Source: an uncultured Collinsella sp.
GTDB taxonomy: Bacteria; Actinomycetota; Coriobacteriia; Coriobacteriales; Coriobacteriaceae
Length of the DNA: 21,467 nucleotides
Assembly: GCA_958370325.1 (NCBI GenBank)
Contig: CATXJW010000034.1
Location: 1 to 21,467, forward strand
Reading direction: 5' to 3'
Made by a program: the position numbers and the translations under genes. Below the pieces are notes generated by a model, which made no database searches, had not been told where the DNA came from, and saw nothing but the letters and a program-made list of their open reading frames with translations. Of the stretch, positions 14,306 to 21,467 are shown piece after piece. Numbering within the stretch: position 1 is the stretch's first letter; the number at the start of each line of letters is the position of its first letter.

Positions 14306-15034
14306 CTAGAACCTGCCCGGATGCTCGGCGCATAGCTCGTCGCGCATCTTATAGACACGGTCCATGGCCTCGGACTCAAACCAGGCCAAGCGCTCCGTGC
14401 GCTTAAGCCCGGCCGGTGCATCGGAAAGCGAGACGGCTTTGCCGGCACGAATCCAGCATTTCTTGGGACGCATGAGCTTTTTGCCCTCGGGCGTGATGTC
14501 GGACCAGCCGCAGATGGCGAGCGGGTTGACGGGCGCCTTGCCCATCTGGGCGATGAGCGCAAAACCGCCGTGGACCTCGGGCTTGATCTCGCGCGAGCGG
14601 ATGCGCGTGCCCTCGGGGAAGATCAGGACGTCCTCGCCGCGCTGCAGCGCATGCTGGGCGGCGCGCAAGCACTTCATATCGGCAGTACCGCGCTCTACGG
14701 GGATGCCGCCAACGCGGCTAAAGGCCCAGCGCACAATCTTGCTCTTGGCGAACTCGGACTTAAAAATGGGGCGAATGCGGCGGCCCCCAAAGAACAGCGC
14801 CGTCTCCACGGCCAAGAGCTCGGCCATCGAGGTATGGTTGCAGATAACCACGCTGCCGCGGCCTTCCTGGCGCTCAAACAGCAGGTCAGCGTCCTCGACC
14901 TTCCAACGCCACATGAGCTTGGAGAAGGCCCAAAGGATGGCCATGACTACGACGACGGTGCCGCGGATGAGCGCTGGGAACTCTGCGTAGGGGGCGTTGT
15001 AATAGTCCTCGGGCGTCTGCTTAAACAGGCGCAT
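14306..15034 (-). CDS. plsC: 1-acyl-sn-glycerol-3-phosphate acyltransferase
   Basis: This 242-aa protein should acylate lysophosphatidate to phosphatidate at the membrane. One hydrophobic segment near the N-terminus (about 23-40, IRGTVVVVMAILWAF) would anchor it. The acyltransferase block I reads ICNHTSMAELLAVE, so His67 is followed four residues later by Glu72 instead of the Asp of the usual HX4D motif. Block III is intact: FPEGTRIRSREIK (139-151), as is the later APVNPLAICG. AAAGGAGG lies 6 nt before ATG 15034. It starts 3 nt after the cmk stop and ends 2 nt before ispH. With plsY and gpsA it gives the path from glycerol 3-phosphate to phosphatidate. The Glu is unusual enough that another acyl acceptor cannot be excluded. 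Confidence 0.9.
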   Translation of the reverse strand: MRLFKQTPEDYYNAPYAEFPALIRGTVVVVMAILWAFSKLMWRWKVEDADLLFERQEGRGSVVICNHTSMAELLAVETALFFGGRRIRPIFKSEFAKSKIVRWAFSRVGGIPVERGTADMKCLRAAQHALQRGEDVLIFPEGTRIRSREIKPEVHGGFALIAQMGKAPVNPLAICGWSDITPEGKKLMRPKKCWIRAGKAVSLSDAPAGLKRTERLAWFESEAMDRVYKMRDELCAEHPGRF

Positions 15035-15037
15035 GGG

Positions 15038-15724
15038 CTACCTCCTTTGGTTGATGAGGCCCTCGATAATGCGGACGACCTCGTCGATGGTGTGGGCGGT
15101 GGAGTCGACGTGCACGGCGTCCTCGGCGGGCACGAGCGGGGCGACCTCGCGGCTGCTGTCGAGCTTGTCGCGCTGCTTGAGGGCGTCGAGGGTCTCGTCG
15201 ACTTCGGCCTCGAGTTGCGCGGGCGTGAGCGGCTGGGCGTCGTTTTGGTGACGCTGCAGCACGCGGCGGCGGGCGCGCTCGCGCGGGTCGGCGGTCAGGA
15301 AGACCTTGACCTGCGCATTAGGGAACACGACGGTTCCGATGTCGCGACCCTCGGCCACGATATCGCGGTCCTCGGCGGCGCGGCGCTGGTGAATGAGCAT
15401 GGCGGCGCGCACACCCGGGTAGGCCGAGACCTTGGACACGTTGGCGTCGACCTGGGGGGTGCGGATGGCGGCCGAAGCGTCCTGGCCGTCAATGGTCAGG
15501 CGCGTGTCCTCGCCGGTGCCGTTGGTAAAGCGGATCTCGATCTGCTCGGCGAGGGCGTCGATGGCCGCCTCGTCGTCCAGATCGATGCCGCGGTCGAGCG
15601 CGGCGAAGGTGACGGCGCGATACATGGCGCCCGTGTCGAGCTTGTTAAAACCCAGCTGGCGGGCGATCTCCTTGGCGATGGTGGACTTGCCGGAACCGGC
15701 GGGGCCGTCGATGGCGACGATCAT
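15038..15724 (-). CDS. cmk: Cytidylate kinase
   Basis: This 228-aa nucleoside monophosphate kinase phosphorylates CMP and dCMP with ATP. It opens with the P-loop DGPAGSGKST (6-15) and has LDTGAMYRAVTF just downstream, the CMP-binding block of the bacterial family. AEGRDIGTVVFPNAQVKVFLTADP carries the conserved GRDIGT motif, and REVAPLVPAEDAVHVDST closes the nucleotide-binding region (usually RxxSPLxxAxDA; here Ala replaces Ser). Length is normal for the short form without an S1 fusion. It begins 67 bp after rluB and its stop lies 3 nt before plsC. Confidence 0.96.
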   Translation of the reverse strand: MIVAIDGPAGSGKSTIAKEIARQLGFNKLDTGAMYRAVTFAALDRGIDLDDEAAIDALAEQIEIRFTNGTGEDTRLTIDGQDASAAIRTPQVDANVSKVSAYPGVRAAMLIHQRRAAEDRDIVAEGRDIGTVVFPNAQVKVFLTADPRERARRRVLQRHQNDAQPLTPAQLEAEVDETLDALKQRDKLDSSREVAPLVPAEDAVHVDSTAHTIDEVVRIIEGLINQRR

Positions 15725-15790
15725 GCAATGCTTCCTTTCGATGGTTGACGTGCTGGTATGGTTCGCGGGCGCTGGGGCGCGGCGGGTTGC

Positions 15791-16720
15791 CTAGCCCGTG
15801 TAGCGCTCGCGGTAGGTGTTGCGCTTGGGTGCGGAGCCGTGGCTGCCGTGGTGACGTGTGCGGCTGGCGGGCGTGTCTTGGGGCTTGCCACCGTTGCGCT
15901 TGGCGCTCGCCTGCTTGGGCGGGATGCCGCCGGCCTTGAGGATCTGCACCTCGCGGTCGGTGAGCTCGCGCCACGAGCCCTTGGCCACGTTCTTGAGCTC
16001 AAGGCCGGCGAAGTTGCAGCGATGCAGGCGGATTACCGGATGGTGAATCTTGCTCAGCATGCGCTTGACCTGGTTCTTGCGGCCCTCGCGGATGATGACC
16101 TCCACGGCGGCGGTGCCGGGCTTTACGCCTTGCGGAGCCACGGCCTCTGCCTCGCGCGCGTTGATGACGCGGCAGATCGCCGGCTGGCACAGGCCGTCGT
16201 CGAGTTCGATGCCGCGGCGGAGTGGTTCTAAGTCGCGATCGGTCAGGTGGCCGTCCACGAGCGCCTGGTAGGTCTTATAGACATGCTTGCTGGGGTGCAG
16301 CAGATCCTGCGACAGGTTGCCATCGGTGGTAAAGAGCAAAAGGCCTGTGGTGTCGCGGTCCAGGCGGCCCACCGGGAAGAGCCCCGGAAAGCGGTCGCGC
16401 GGGACCAGGTCTGCCACGCAAGGTCGCTCCTGCGGGTCGCTCATGGTGGTGAGGTAGCCGGTCGGCTTGTAGAGCATCAGGTACACGGCGCCCTGGTTGA
16501 GCTTGACGGGCATGCCGTCGACCTCGATATGGTCGCGGTCGACGTCGACCTTGGTGCCCAGCTCGGTCGCGACCTCGCCGTTGACGGTCACGCGGCCGGC
16601 GGTCATCAGGTCCTCCGAGCCACGGCGGCTCGCCATGCCCGCGCGCGCCAAAAAGCGCTGCAGGCGCATGGTGTGCGGATAGACGGGCTGGGCGTCGGTC
16701 GTGGGTACTGCGTTGCCCAT
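15791..16720 (-). CDS. rluB: Large-subunit rRNA pseudouridine synthase, RluB/RsuA family
   Basis: This 309-aa enzyme isomerises uridine to pseudouridine in rRNA. It has an N-terminal S4 RNA-binding domain (MRLQRFLARAGMASRRGSEDLMTAGRV region, 18-60). The catalytic domain has Asp121 in VGRLDRDTTGLLLFT, KTYQALVDG, and REGRKNQVKRMLSKIHHPV near the C-terminal end. A basic, low-complexity tail (about 265-309, Lys/Arg/Gly/His-rich) follows, likely an RNA-binding extension. ATG 16720 is used because GGGGAGA lies about 8 nt upstream; ATG 16756, which overlaps scpB, is possible. Position after scpAB is the common Gram-positive arrangement. RluB versus RsuA is judged from that context, and target position on 23S rRNA is by family only. 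Confidence 0.92.
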   Translation of the reverse strand: MGNAVPTTDAQPVYPHTMRLQRFLARAGMASRRGSEDLMTAGRVTVNGEVATELGTKVDVDRDHIEVDGMPVKLNQGAVYLMLYKPTGYLTTMSDPQERPCVADLVPRDRFPGLFPVGRLDRDTTGLLLFTTDGNLSQDLLHPSKHVYKTYQALVDGHLTDRDLEPLRRGIELDDGLCQPAICRVINAREAEAVAPQGVKPGTAAVEVIIREGRKNQVKRMLSKIHHPVIRLHRCNFAGLELKNVAKGSWRELTDREVQILKAGGIPPKQASAKRNGGKPQDTPASRTRHHGSHGSAPKRNTYRERYTG

Positions 16721-16742
16721 GGCGCGCGTCTCCCCTACTTCG

Positions 16743-17471
16743 TTAGTCCTCGTCATGTAAATCCTCCGAGGTCTCGTCGACGACCAGGGTCTCCAAGTCC
16801 TCGACTGCCTCAACATCTTCAACATCGGTATCGAGCAGTTCGCGCTCTTCGTCCAGGTCATCGGCCTGCTCCTCGAGCGTGGACTGAATGCTGCGGCCGC
16901 TCAGGCGCTCGCGGATAAACTGACGCGATTGCTCGTCGGGGGCAAACTGCTCCAGGTCGGGCAGGTCGCGGGTGGAGCGCAGACCGAACTTTTCCAAGAA
17001 GGCGTTGGTCGTGCCGTAGATGATGGCTTGACCGCGCTGGGGGTCGCGGCCGAGCTCGCGCACCAGACCTTTGTCCACGAGCGACGCGATGACGCCGTCT
17101 GAGTTGACGCCGCGGATGCCCTTGACCACCTCGCGCGTTACGGGCTGGTGGTATGCGATGACGGCCAGGGTTTCGAGCGCCGCCTGCGACAGCTTTTGCG
17201 TGTCCCAGCTCAGCACGTAGGCCTCGACCACGTCGTGGTAGGCGGGGTGCGTAAACAGGCGCCAGCCGCCGGCGACCTCGCGCAGCTGAAAGCCGCGGTT
17301 GGCTTCCTCGTACTCAACCTTGAGCTCGGCGAGCAGCGATGCGCATTCGCCGGGGGCGATATCCAGCGCACCTGCCAGCGCGGGCGCGCTCACCGGGTCG
17401 CTCGACACCAGCAGCAGCGCCTCGAGGGCGCCTTTGAGGCTGTTTGCCTCCAGCGTGGAAAGGGTTGACAT
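16743..17471 (-). CDS. scpB: Segregation and condensation protein B
   Basis: This 242-aa protein is the winged-helix partner of ScpA and SMC in chromosome condensation. The core is typical: LKGALEALLLVSSDPVSAPALA at the N-terminus, GGWRLFTHPAY, LSQAALETLAVIAYHQPVTREVVKGIRGVNSDGV (the strongest family signature) and LVRELGRDPQRGQAIIYGTTNAFLEKFGL. The last 50 residues form a very acidic tail (DDLDEERELLDTDVEDVEAV), longer than the core family needs. GGAG lies 8 nt before ATG 17471, and scpA ends 11 bp upstream, so the two subunits are made together. Confidence 0.96.
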   Translation of the reverse strand: MSTLSTLEANSLKGALEALLLVSSDPVSAPALAGALDIAPGECASLLAELKVEYEEANRGFQLREVAGGWRLFTHPAYHDVVEAYVLSWDTQKLSQAALETLAVIAYHQPVTREVVKGIRGVNSDGVIASLVDKGLVRELGRDPQRGQAIIYGTTNAFLEKFGLRSTRDLPDLEQFAPDEQSRQFIRERLSGRSIQSTLEEQADDLDEERELLDTDVEDVEAVEDLETLVVDETSEDLHDED

Positions 17472-17482
17472 GTTTGCGGCTC

Positions 17483-18295
17483 CTATTCGGTGAGCTCGGG
17501 GCCCGCGCCGGGCACGTATGCCTCGGCGCCCTCGACTCGGTTGATGCAGATGGTTCCGAAGATCTCGTCCTGGCTCAGCGTGAGCGAGCCGCGTTTGGCG
17601 AGCTCGAGCATGGCCAAGAAGGTGACGACGAGCTGCTCGGTGGTGGCGTCGCCGTCCAACAGCTCGCGGAAGGTGCAGGTTTGGTGCGCCATGGTAAAGC
17701 GGTCGACTGAGGCCACGGTCAGGTCGAGCGGAACGCGATGCGGCGCCACGTGCTCGGCCTCCAGTAAGAAGGTCTGGCGCTTGCCGTCCAGGTCGGCGCA
17801 GATGACGGCCAGGCCGCGCAGGGTGATGCCAGCCAGGTAGTCGGGCATAAGCCCCAGGAACTCGGGGTCGGGGCCGGCCACACGCGGATGCATGCGGCTT
17901 TCGGCCTGCATGCGGGCACCGAGGGCCGCAGCCGCGCCCTTAAACTGCTTGTAAGCGATCAGGCGCTGGATCAGGACCTCGCGCAGGGCGTCGCCGTCGA
18001 GCGTGCTGAGCTCCTCGAGGTCTTCGTCGAACTCGCCATCGTCGTCATCGATTTTACGCGGGGCCTCCTGCGGCACCAGAGAGGCGGCCTTGATGTCCAA
18101 AAGGGTTGCTGCGACCAGCAAAAAGTCGCTCGCCACGTCCAGGTCCAGCGCCTCGATGCGCTCGGCCTCGGCAAGGTACTGCTCGGCCACCTCGCTGATG
18201 GAGATGGCGCCGATATCTACTTTTTGGCGGGTTACCAGCTGCAGCAGCAGGTCGAACGGTCCGCTGTAGACCTGCGTCGACACGCGATACGACAT
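17483..18295 (-). CDS. scpA: Segregation and condensation protein A
   Basis: This 270-aa kleisin subunit bridges SMC heads and binds ScpB. The N-terminal block YSGPFDLLLQLVTRQKVDIGAISISEVAEQYL (10-41) is the family hallmark, followed by SDFLLVAATLLDIKAASLVP. An acidic central stretch (DDDDGEFDEDLEELSTLDGD-like, about 84-100) links to the C-terminal winged helix, which ends with VTFLAMLELAKRGSLTLSQDEIFGTICINRV. AAAGGAGG lies just before ATG 18295. It is the first gene after an 84-bp gap from the M50 protease gene, the largest gap in the run, so a promoter here is possible. Confidence 0.95.
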   Translation of the reverse strand: MSYRVSTQVYSGPFDLLLQLVTRQKVDIGAISISEVAEQYLAEAERIEALDLDVASDFLLVAATLLDIKAASLVPQEAPRKIDDDDGEFDEDLEELSTLDGDALREVLIQRLIAYKQFKGAAAALGARMQAESRMHPRVAGPDPEFLGLMPDYLAGITLRGLAVICADLDGKRQTFLLEAEHVAPHRVPLDLTVASVDRFTMAHQTCTFRELLDGDATTEQLVVTFLAMLELAKRGSLTLSQDEIFGTICINRVEGAEAYVPGAGPELTE

Positions 18296-18311
18296 CTTCG
18301 ACCTCCTTTGA

Positions 18312-18364
18312 CGGCGCCTTCGCGGCGCGGTTTGGGTGCATGTTGCGACCGTTTTGCACGGTCG
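18312..18364 (-). other. Two short hairpins upstream of scpA
   Basis: CGACCGT and ACGGTCG (18346-18352 and 18358-18364) form a 7-bp stem with a 5-base loop. GCGCC and GGCGC (18314-18318 and 18324-18328) form a second stem close to the scpA ribosome binding site. Neither is followed by a T run on the minus strand, so they do not look like ordinary terminators. They may stabilise the message or modulate scpA translation; no function is shown. Confidence 0.35.
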
Positions 18365-18379
18365 ACCTGTAAGTTTACC

Positions 18380-19063
18380 TTAGATGCCGGCGATTGCGAA
18401 GTTGAGCAGCTGCTCAGCAAGCGGATACACGGTAACGTCGAAATAGCGGCCGATCACATCGATGCCGGTCCACATGGGCAGCAGATACAGCACGATGATA
18501 AGGATCGGCATGGCGTATTGCTGCAGGTGGTAGTAGTTGTTGAGCGCCTTTCCTTTGAGGAACGGCACGATAATCGATGAGCCATCGAGCGGCGGGATTG
18601 GGATGAGGTTGAAGAACGCGAGTGACAGGTTGACCACGATAAACGTGGCGCCGAAGTTCATGATCTGCGACGCCAGGGCAAAGGACATGCTGGTGTAGAG
18701 GTTGCCGTACGCTGCGTGCATGAGGGCGGCCGCGAGGCACGCGAGTGCGATGTTCGACGCGGGGCCGGCTGCGCTCACCAGGACCTCGTCACGCTTGGGG
18801 TGCTTGAGGTTGTTGAGGTAGACGGGCACGGGTTTGGCGAAGGCGAACACCGGGCCGCCGGCGGCAAGCATGAGTAGCGGCAGGATAATGGTGCCAAACG
18901 GGTCGATATGGTTAAGCGGGTTAAGCGACACGCGGCCGCGCGAACGGGCCGTCTTGTCGCCGAGCGCCCAGGCCGCGGCGGCGTGTGCGCTCTCGTGGAT
19001 CACGATGCCCACGATGACGGCGACGGCGCTGGCGAGCAGGTTCATGAGGTAGCTGCTGGACAT
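18380..19063 (-). CDS. Site-2 protease family (M50) membrane metalloprotease
   Basis: This 227-aa polytopic membrane protein has a zinc site of the M50 family. His23, Glu24 and His27 lie in IVIHESAHAAAAWALGD, and the third ligand Asp160 in NLIPIPPLDGSSII. Both motifs are intact, so it should be an active intramembrane protease. There is no PDZ or CBS domain, which places it in the short YwhC-like group (S2P/M50 family) rather than RseP. Substrates are unknown. ATG 19063 has GGGGAG only 4-5 nt upstream, a short spacing. It is preceded by the 98-aa membrane protein (9-bp gap) and followed by scpA after 84 bp; M50 genes next to scpAB are common in Gram-positive bacteria. Confidence 0.93.
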   Translation of the reverse strand: MSSSYLMNLLASAVAVIVGIVIHESAHAAAAWALGDKTARSRGRVSLNPLNHIDPFGTIILPLLMLAAGGPVFAFAKPVPVYLNNLKHPKRDEVLVSAAGPASNIALACLAAALMHAAYGNLYTSMSFALASQIMNFGATFIVVNLSLAFFNLIPIPPLDGSSIIVPFLKGKALNNYYHLQQYAMPILIIVLYLLPMWTGIDVIGRYFDVTVYPLAEQLLNFAIAGI

Positions 19064-19072
19064 AGCGCTCCC

Positions 19073-19369
19073 CTAGCGGACGCGGCGCGAGGCGCGCGTG
19101 AGCAGGTAGTCGATCACAAACAGGATCACGGCGACGATGGCGTAATCCAGGCGGAACACGCCGCCAAAGGGCGACGTGATGACGCCATAGCCGGCGATGG
19201 CGCTCGGCAGTGCGCGCGAAAGCTCAACGACAAAGCCTACGATCTGCAGCTTGGCGGTGAGGCCGCTAAAGCACAGCAGCACGGTCATCGCGCTCATAAA
19301 GATGCCGCAGATGCGACAGGCAATGGCGATGATGCTCATCGTCACGGCAGCGGCCTTACGAGAGTTCAC
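19073..19369 (-). CDS. Small hypothetical membrane protein
   Basis: I do not recognise this 98-aa protein. The likely start is GTG 19369, with AGGAGA 6 nt upstream, which overlaps the end of the ABC-F gene by 14 bp. ATG 19489, also in frame, would sit deep inside that gene. Two or three hydrophobic segments are visible: SIIAIACRICGIFMSAMTVL (about 12-31), a weaker GFVVELSRALPSAIAGYGVI, and AIVAVILFVIDYLL near the C-terminus, followed by the basic end RASRRVR. No known motif. The overlap with the ABC-F gene and the 9-bp gap to the M50 gene imply co-transcription. The conserved-looking topology argues for a real gene. Confidence 0.7.
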   Translation of the reverse strand: MNSRKAAAVTMSIIAIACRICGIFMSAMTVLLCFSGLTAKLQIVGFVVELSRALPSAIAGYGVITSPFGGVFRLDYAIVAVILFVIDYLLTRASRRVR

Positions 19370-21389
19370 GCGCGGTCTCCTCTTCGATCTGGGTGGAAAG
19401 CTCCAGCCATTCGTCCTCGAGCTTGGGTAGCTCTTGCTTAAGGCCGTTATATTCCCCCAGCGCGGCGTTGAACTTGTCTTGATCGGCATAAAGCTCTTCG
19501 CTTGCCATCAATTCCATAAGCTCGTCATAGCGGGCGCGCTTTTTGTCGAGCTCGGTCTCGATCTTCTTGAGCTGGTTACGCACGCCTTTGAGCTTTTTGT
19601 TGAGCGCGGCGCGGGCCTGGGCCTCGGCGCGCTTTTGCTCCTTGGTCTTTTTGCCCTCGGCTGGCTTGGAAGCGGCGGCGTGTGCATCGGGCTGGGCCGC
19701 GGTGACCTTGGCGGACTTGGCCGTGGCCGGCGCACTCTCCCCTGCTGCCTCGGCGGCGGCGCGGGCTGTGAGGTCCTCGCGCTTGTAGAGGTAGTAGTCG
19801 TAGTCACCGTCGTAGACCGTGACCTTGCCGTCGCGGATGTCGATGATGCGGTTGGCCACGGCGCGCACCAGGTGCTCGTCATGGCTGATCAGCACGATGG
19901 TGCCGGGGAAGTTTTGCAGGGCGTTCTCGAGCATATCCACCGAGTCGATGTCCAGGTGGTTGGTGGGCTCGTCCAGGCACAGGAGCGCCTCGGGGGCCAC
20001 GAGCATCTTTGCCAAGGCCAGACGCGCCTTTTCGCCTCCGGAGAGGACGCGAACCTGCTTCTCGATGGAGTCATTGTCGCTAAACAGGAAGGCGCCCAGC
20101 AGGCTGCGCTGCTGCGGCACGGTCCACTTGGGCGTGACGGTGTCGATCTCTTGCAGGACGGTATTGGACTCGGTCATGCCCTCGAGTGCGTGCTGGGCGT
20201 AGTAGGCCACGCCCACGTTGGTGCCTAGGTCGCGGGTGCCGGTGGTGGGCGGCTCCAGGCCGGCGAGGATCTTCATGAGGGTGGACTTGCCGGCGCCGTT
20301 GGGGCCAACGAGTGCCACGTGTTCGCCGCGGTAGAGCTTGAGGTCGATGTCGCTGTAGATGTGCTTGTCGCCGTAGGACTTGGAGACGCCCTCGAGCCCC
20401 ACGACCATGTCGCCCGAGCGCGGCGGGTCGGGGAACTTAAAGTCGATGTGCTTGTGACCCTCGGGCAGGATGACGAGCTCCTTTTTGATCTGCTCGATCT
20501 TGCGGATGCGCTCCTGGGCCTGGGCAGCCTTGGTGGGCTTGTAGCGGAACTTGTCGACGAAGACCTGCATATGGGCGATGTCGCGCTCCTGGGCGGCGCG
20601 CTTGGCGCGCATCTGCTCCAAGTTGTCCTCGCGCTGCTTGAGGTAGCTGCTGTAGTTGCCGGTGTAGGTGGTCACGCGGCGGTTCTCGAGTGCGGCGACG
20701 TGGTCGACGCAGGCGTCCATGAAGGCGCGGTCGTGGCTGACGATGAGGACGGCGCCGTCGTAGTTGGCGATAAAGCCGCGGAGCCACTGGACGCTCTCGA
20801 GGTCCAGGTGGTTGGTGGGCTCGTCCAGTAGCAGCAGGTCGGGATGGCGCAGGAAGAGCTTGGCGAGCGCGATGCGCATCTGCCAGCCGCCCGAGAACTC
20901 GGAGCACGGGCGCTCAAAGTCGGTGACCTTAAAGCCCAGGCCGGACAGGATCTTGCGCGCGTTGCTCTCGAGCTCGTAGCCGCCCAGGTGCTCAAAGCGG
21001 TCCTGGACCTGGCCGTACTCGTTGAGGAGCGCGTCGACGTCCTTGCCCTGCTCGGAGAGCTCGGTGATCTGGGCCTGCAGCTCGTTGGCACGCTCGCCCA
21101 TGCGGCGGATTTCCTTGGCGGCGGCCATGACCTCGGCGAGGATGGTGGTGTCCTTTTGCTCCAGGTTGGTTTCCTGCTCTAGGTAGCCTACCTGGCAGTC
21201 CTTGGCGTACTGGACCTGGCCGGAGTCGGGACTGTCGATGCCCATGATGATTTTGAGCATGGTGGTTTTGCCGGCGCCGTTGGGTCCCACAAGCGCGAAG
21301 CGCTCGCCGGGGTTGATCTGGAAGGACGCGCCGCTAAAGAGGACGCGTGCGCCGAAGCTTTTTTCGATCTTGTCGACCAGGAGGATCAT
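19356..21389 (-). CDS. ABC-F family ATPase (Uup/YfmR-like)
   Basis: This 677-aa soluble protein has two ATP-binding cassettes and no membrane segments, the hallmark of ABC-F translation factors. Cassette 1 has Walker A GPNGAGKT (35-42), signature EFSGGWQMR (usually LSGGW) and LLLLDEPTNHLD. Cassette 2 has GPNGAGKST, VLSGGEKARLALA and LCLDEPTNHLD. The interdomain linker KPTKAAQAQERIRKIEQIKKE matches the P-site tRNA interaction motif. A charged C-terminal coiled coil (about residues 585-677) follows an Ala/Lys-rich stretch, as in Uup-type members. Members free stalled ribosomes or give antibiotic protection; the sequence alone does not decide which. It is the first gene of the run in the window, starting 31 bp after a terminator. 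Confidence 0.93.
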   Translation of the reverse strand: MILLVDKIEKSFGARVLFSGASFQINPGERFALVGPNGAGKTTMLKIIMGIDSPDSGQVQYAKDCQVGYLEQETNLEQKDTTILAEVMAAAKEIRRMGERANELQAQITELSEQGKDVDALLNEYGQVQDRFEHLGGYELESNARKILSGLGFKVTDFERPCSEFSGGWQMRIALAKLFLRHPDLLLLDEPTNHLDLESVQWLRGFIANYDGAVLIVSHDRAFMDACVDHVAALENRRVTTYTGNYSSYLKQREDNLEQMRAKRAAQERDIAHMQVFVDKFRYKPTKAAQAQERIRKIEQIKKELVILPEGHKHIDFKFPDPPRSGDMVVGLEGVSKSYGDKHIYSDIDLKLYRGEHVALVGPNGAGKSTLMKILAGLEPPTTGTRDLGTNVGVAYYAQHALEGMTESNTVLQEIDTVTPKWTVPQQRSLLGAFLFSDNDSIEKQVRVLSGGEKARLALAKMLVAPEALLCLDEPTNHLDIDSVDMLENALQNFPGTIVLISHDEHLVRAVANRIIDIRDGKVTVYDGDYDYYLYKREDLTARAAAEAAGESAPATAKSAKVTAAQPDAHAAASKPAEGKKTKEQKRAEAQARAALNKKLKGVRNQLKKIETELDKKRARYDELMELMASEELYADQDKFNAALGEYNGLKQELPKLEDEWLELSTQIEEETARELS

Positions 21390-21420
21390 GCTGCCGCCTT
21401 TGACCTTGTGTGCCTATATG

Positions 21421-21448
21421 AAAAAAGGCCCCAACTTGCGTTGGAGCC
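21421..21448 (-). terminator. Rho-independent terminator of the gene beyond the right edge
   Basis: Read on the minus strand, GGCTCCAAC and GTTGGGGCC form a 9-bp stem (one G-T pair) around GCAA, followed by six T (AAAAAA at 21421-21426 on plus). It separates the unseen upstream gene from the ABC-F gene, whose ATG lies only about 31 bp further on. Confidence 0.8.
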
Positions 21449-21467
21449 TCATTCAATGCTCGGGTGG

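Noticed and set aside
15725..15790. Gap between rluB and cmk
   Set aside because: Only 66 bp; I see no promoter, terminator or small gene in it.

Overview
The window suggests a GC-rich anaerobic actinobacterium of the Coriobacteriia, most like Collinsella. The basis is the gene order (ABC-F, M50 protease, scpA-scpB-rluB-cmk-plsC-ispH-DUF512-der-plsY-gpsA-rpe), the protein flavour, the codon bias, and a Flp pilin carrying a DUF6273-like domain. This placement is by recognition; no search was run.

Left part (1 to about 4150) is an accessory region where every protein gene outside the insertion sequence is broken or a remnant. From left to right: a secreted Cys-containing protein, frameshifted at a short A run and running off the window edge (minus strand); a membrane-anchored thioredoxin-like protein with an in-frame TAA between its CxxC motif and its cis-Pro (minus); a tail fragment resembling a BspA-type leucine-rich repeat surface protein (plus); and a Flp-type pilin fused to a DUF6273-like domain (plus). 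The pilin has nine consecutive G just after its start and is interrupted near its 3' end by a complete IS1249/IS256-like element of 1352 bp. Removing the IS and one copy of the 10-bp target duplication restores the pilin frame exactly (328 aa). About 420 bp of non-coding sequence with short repeats and palindromes follows, then a tRNA-Pro(GGG) whose 3' end faces the accessory region.

Right part (4150 to 21467) is dense, conserved housekeeping sequence, all on the minus strand and read right to left: ABC-F ATPase, 98-aa membrane protein, M50 protease, scpA, scpB, rluB, cmk, plsC, ispH, DUF512 radical-SAM-like protein, der, plsY, gpsA, rpe, cysteine desulfurase, Nif3-family protein, zinc-ribbon coiled-coil protein, coaBC, tRNA-Pro. 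Most neighbours overlap by a few bases or lie within 20 bp, so one or two long transcripts are likely. Together they serve chromosome segregation (ScpAB), ribosome maturation (RluB, Der), phospholipid synthesis (GpsA, PlsY, PlsC), isoprenoid synthesis (IspH), Fe-S and sulfur supply (cysteine desulfurase), CoA synthesis (CoaBC) and nucleotide synthesis (Cmk).

The most interesting signal is the pilin locus. The poly-G tract sits between two ATG codons in different frames. Losing one G would put the better-spaced ATG in frame, which is what slipped-strand phase variation of a surface adhesin would look like. Its C-terminus also resembles variable regions of diversity-generating retroelement targets, but no reverse transcriptase or template repeat is visible here.
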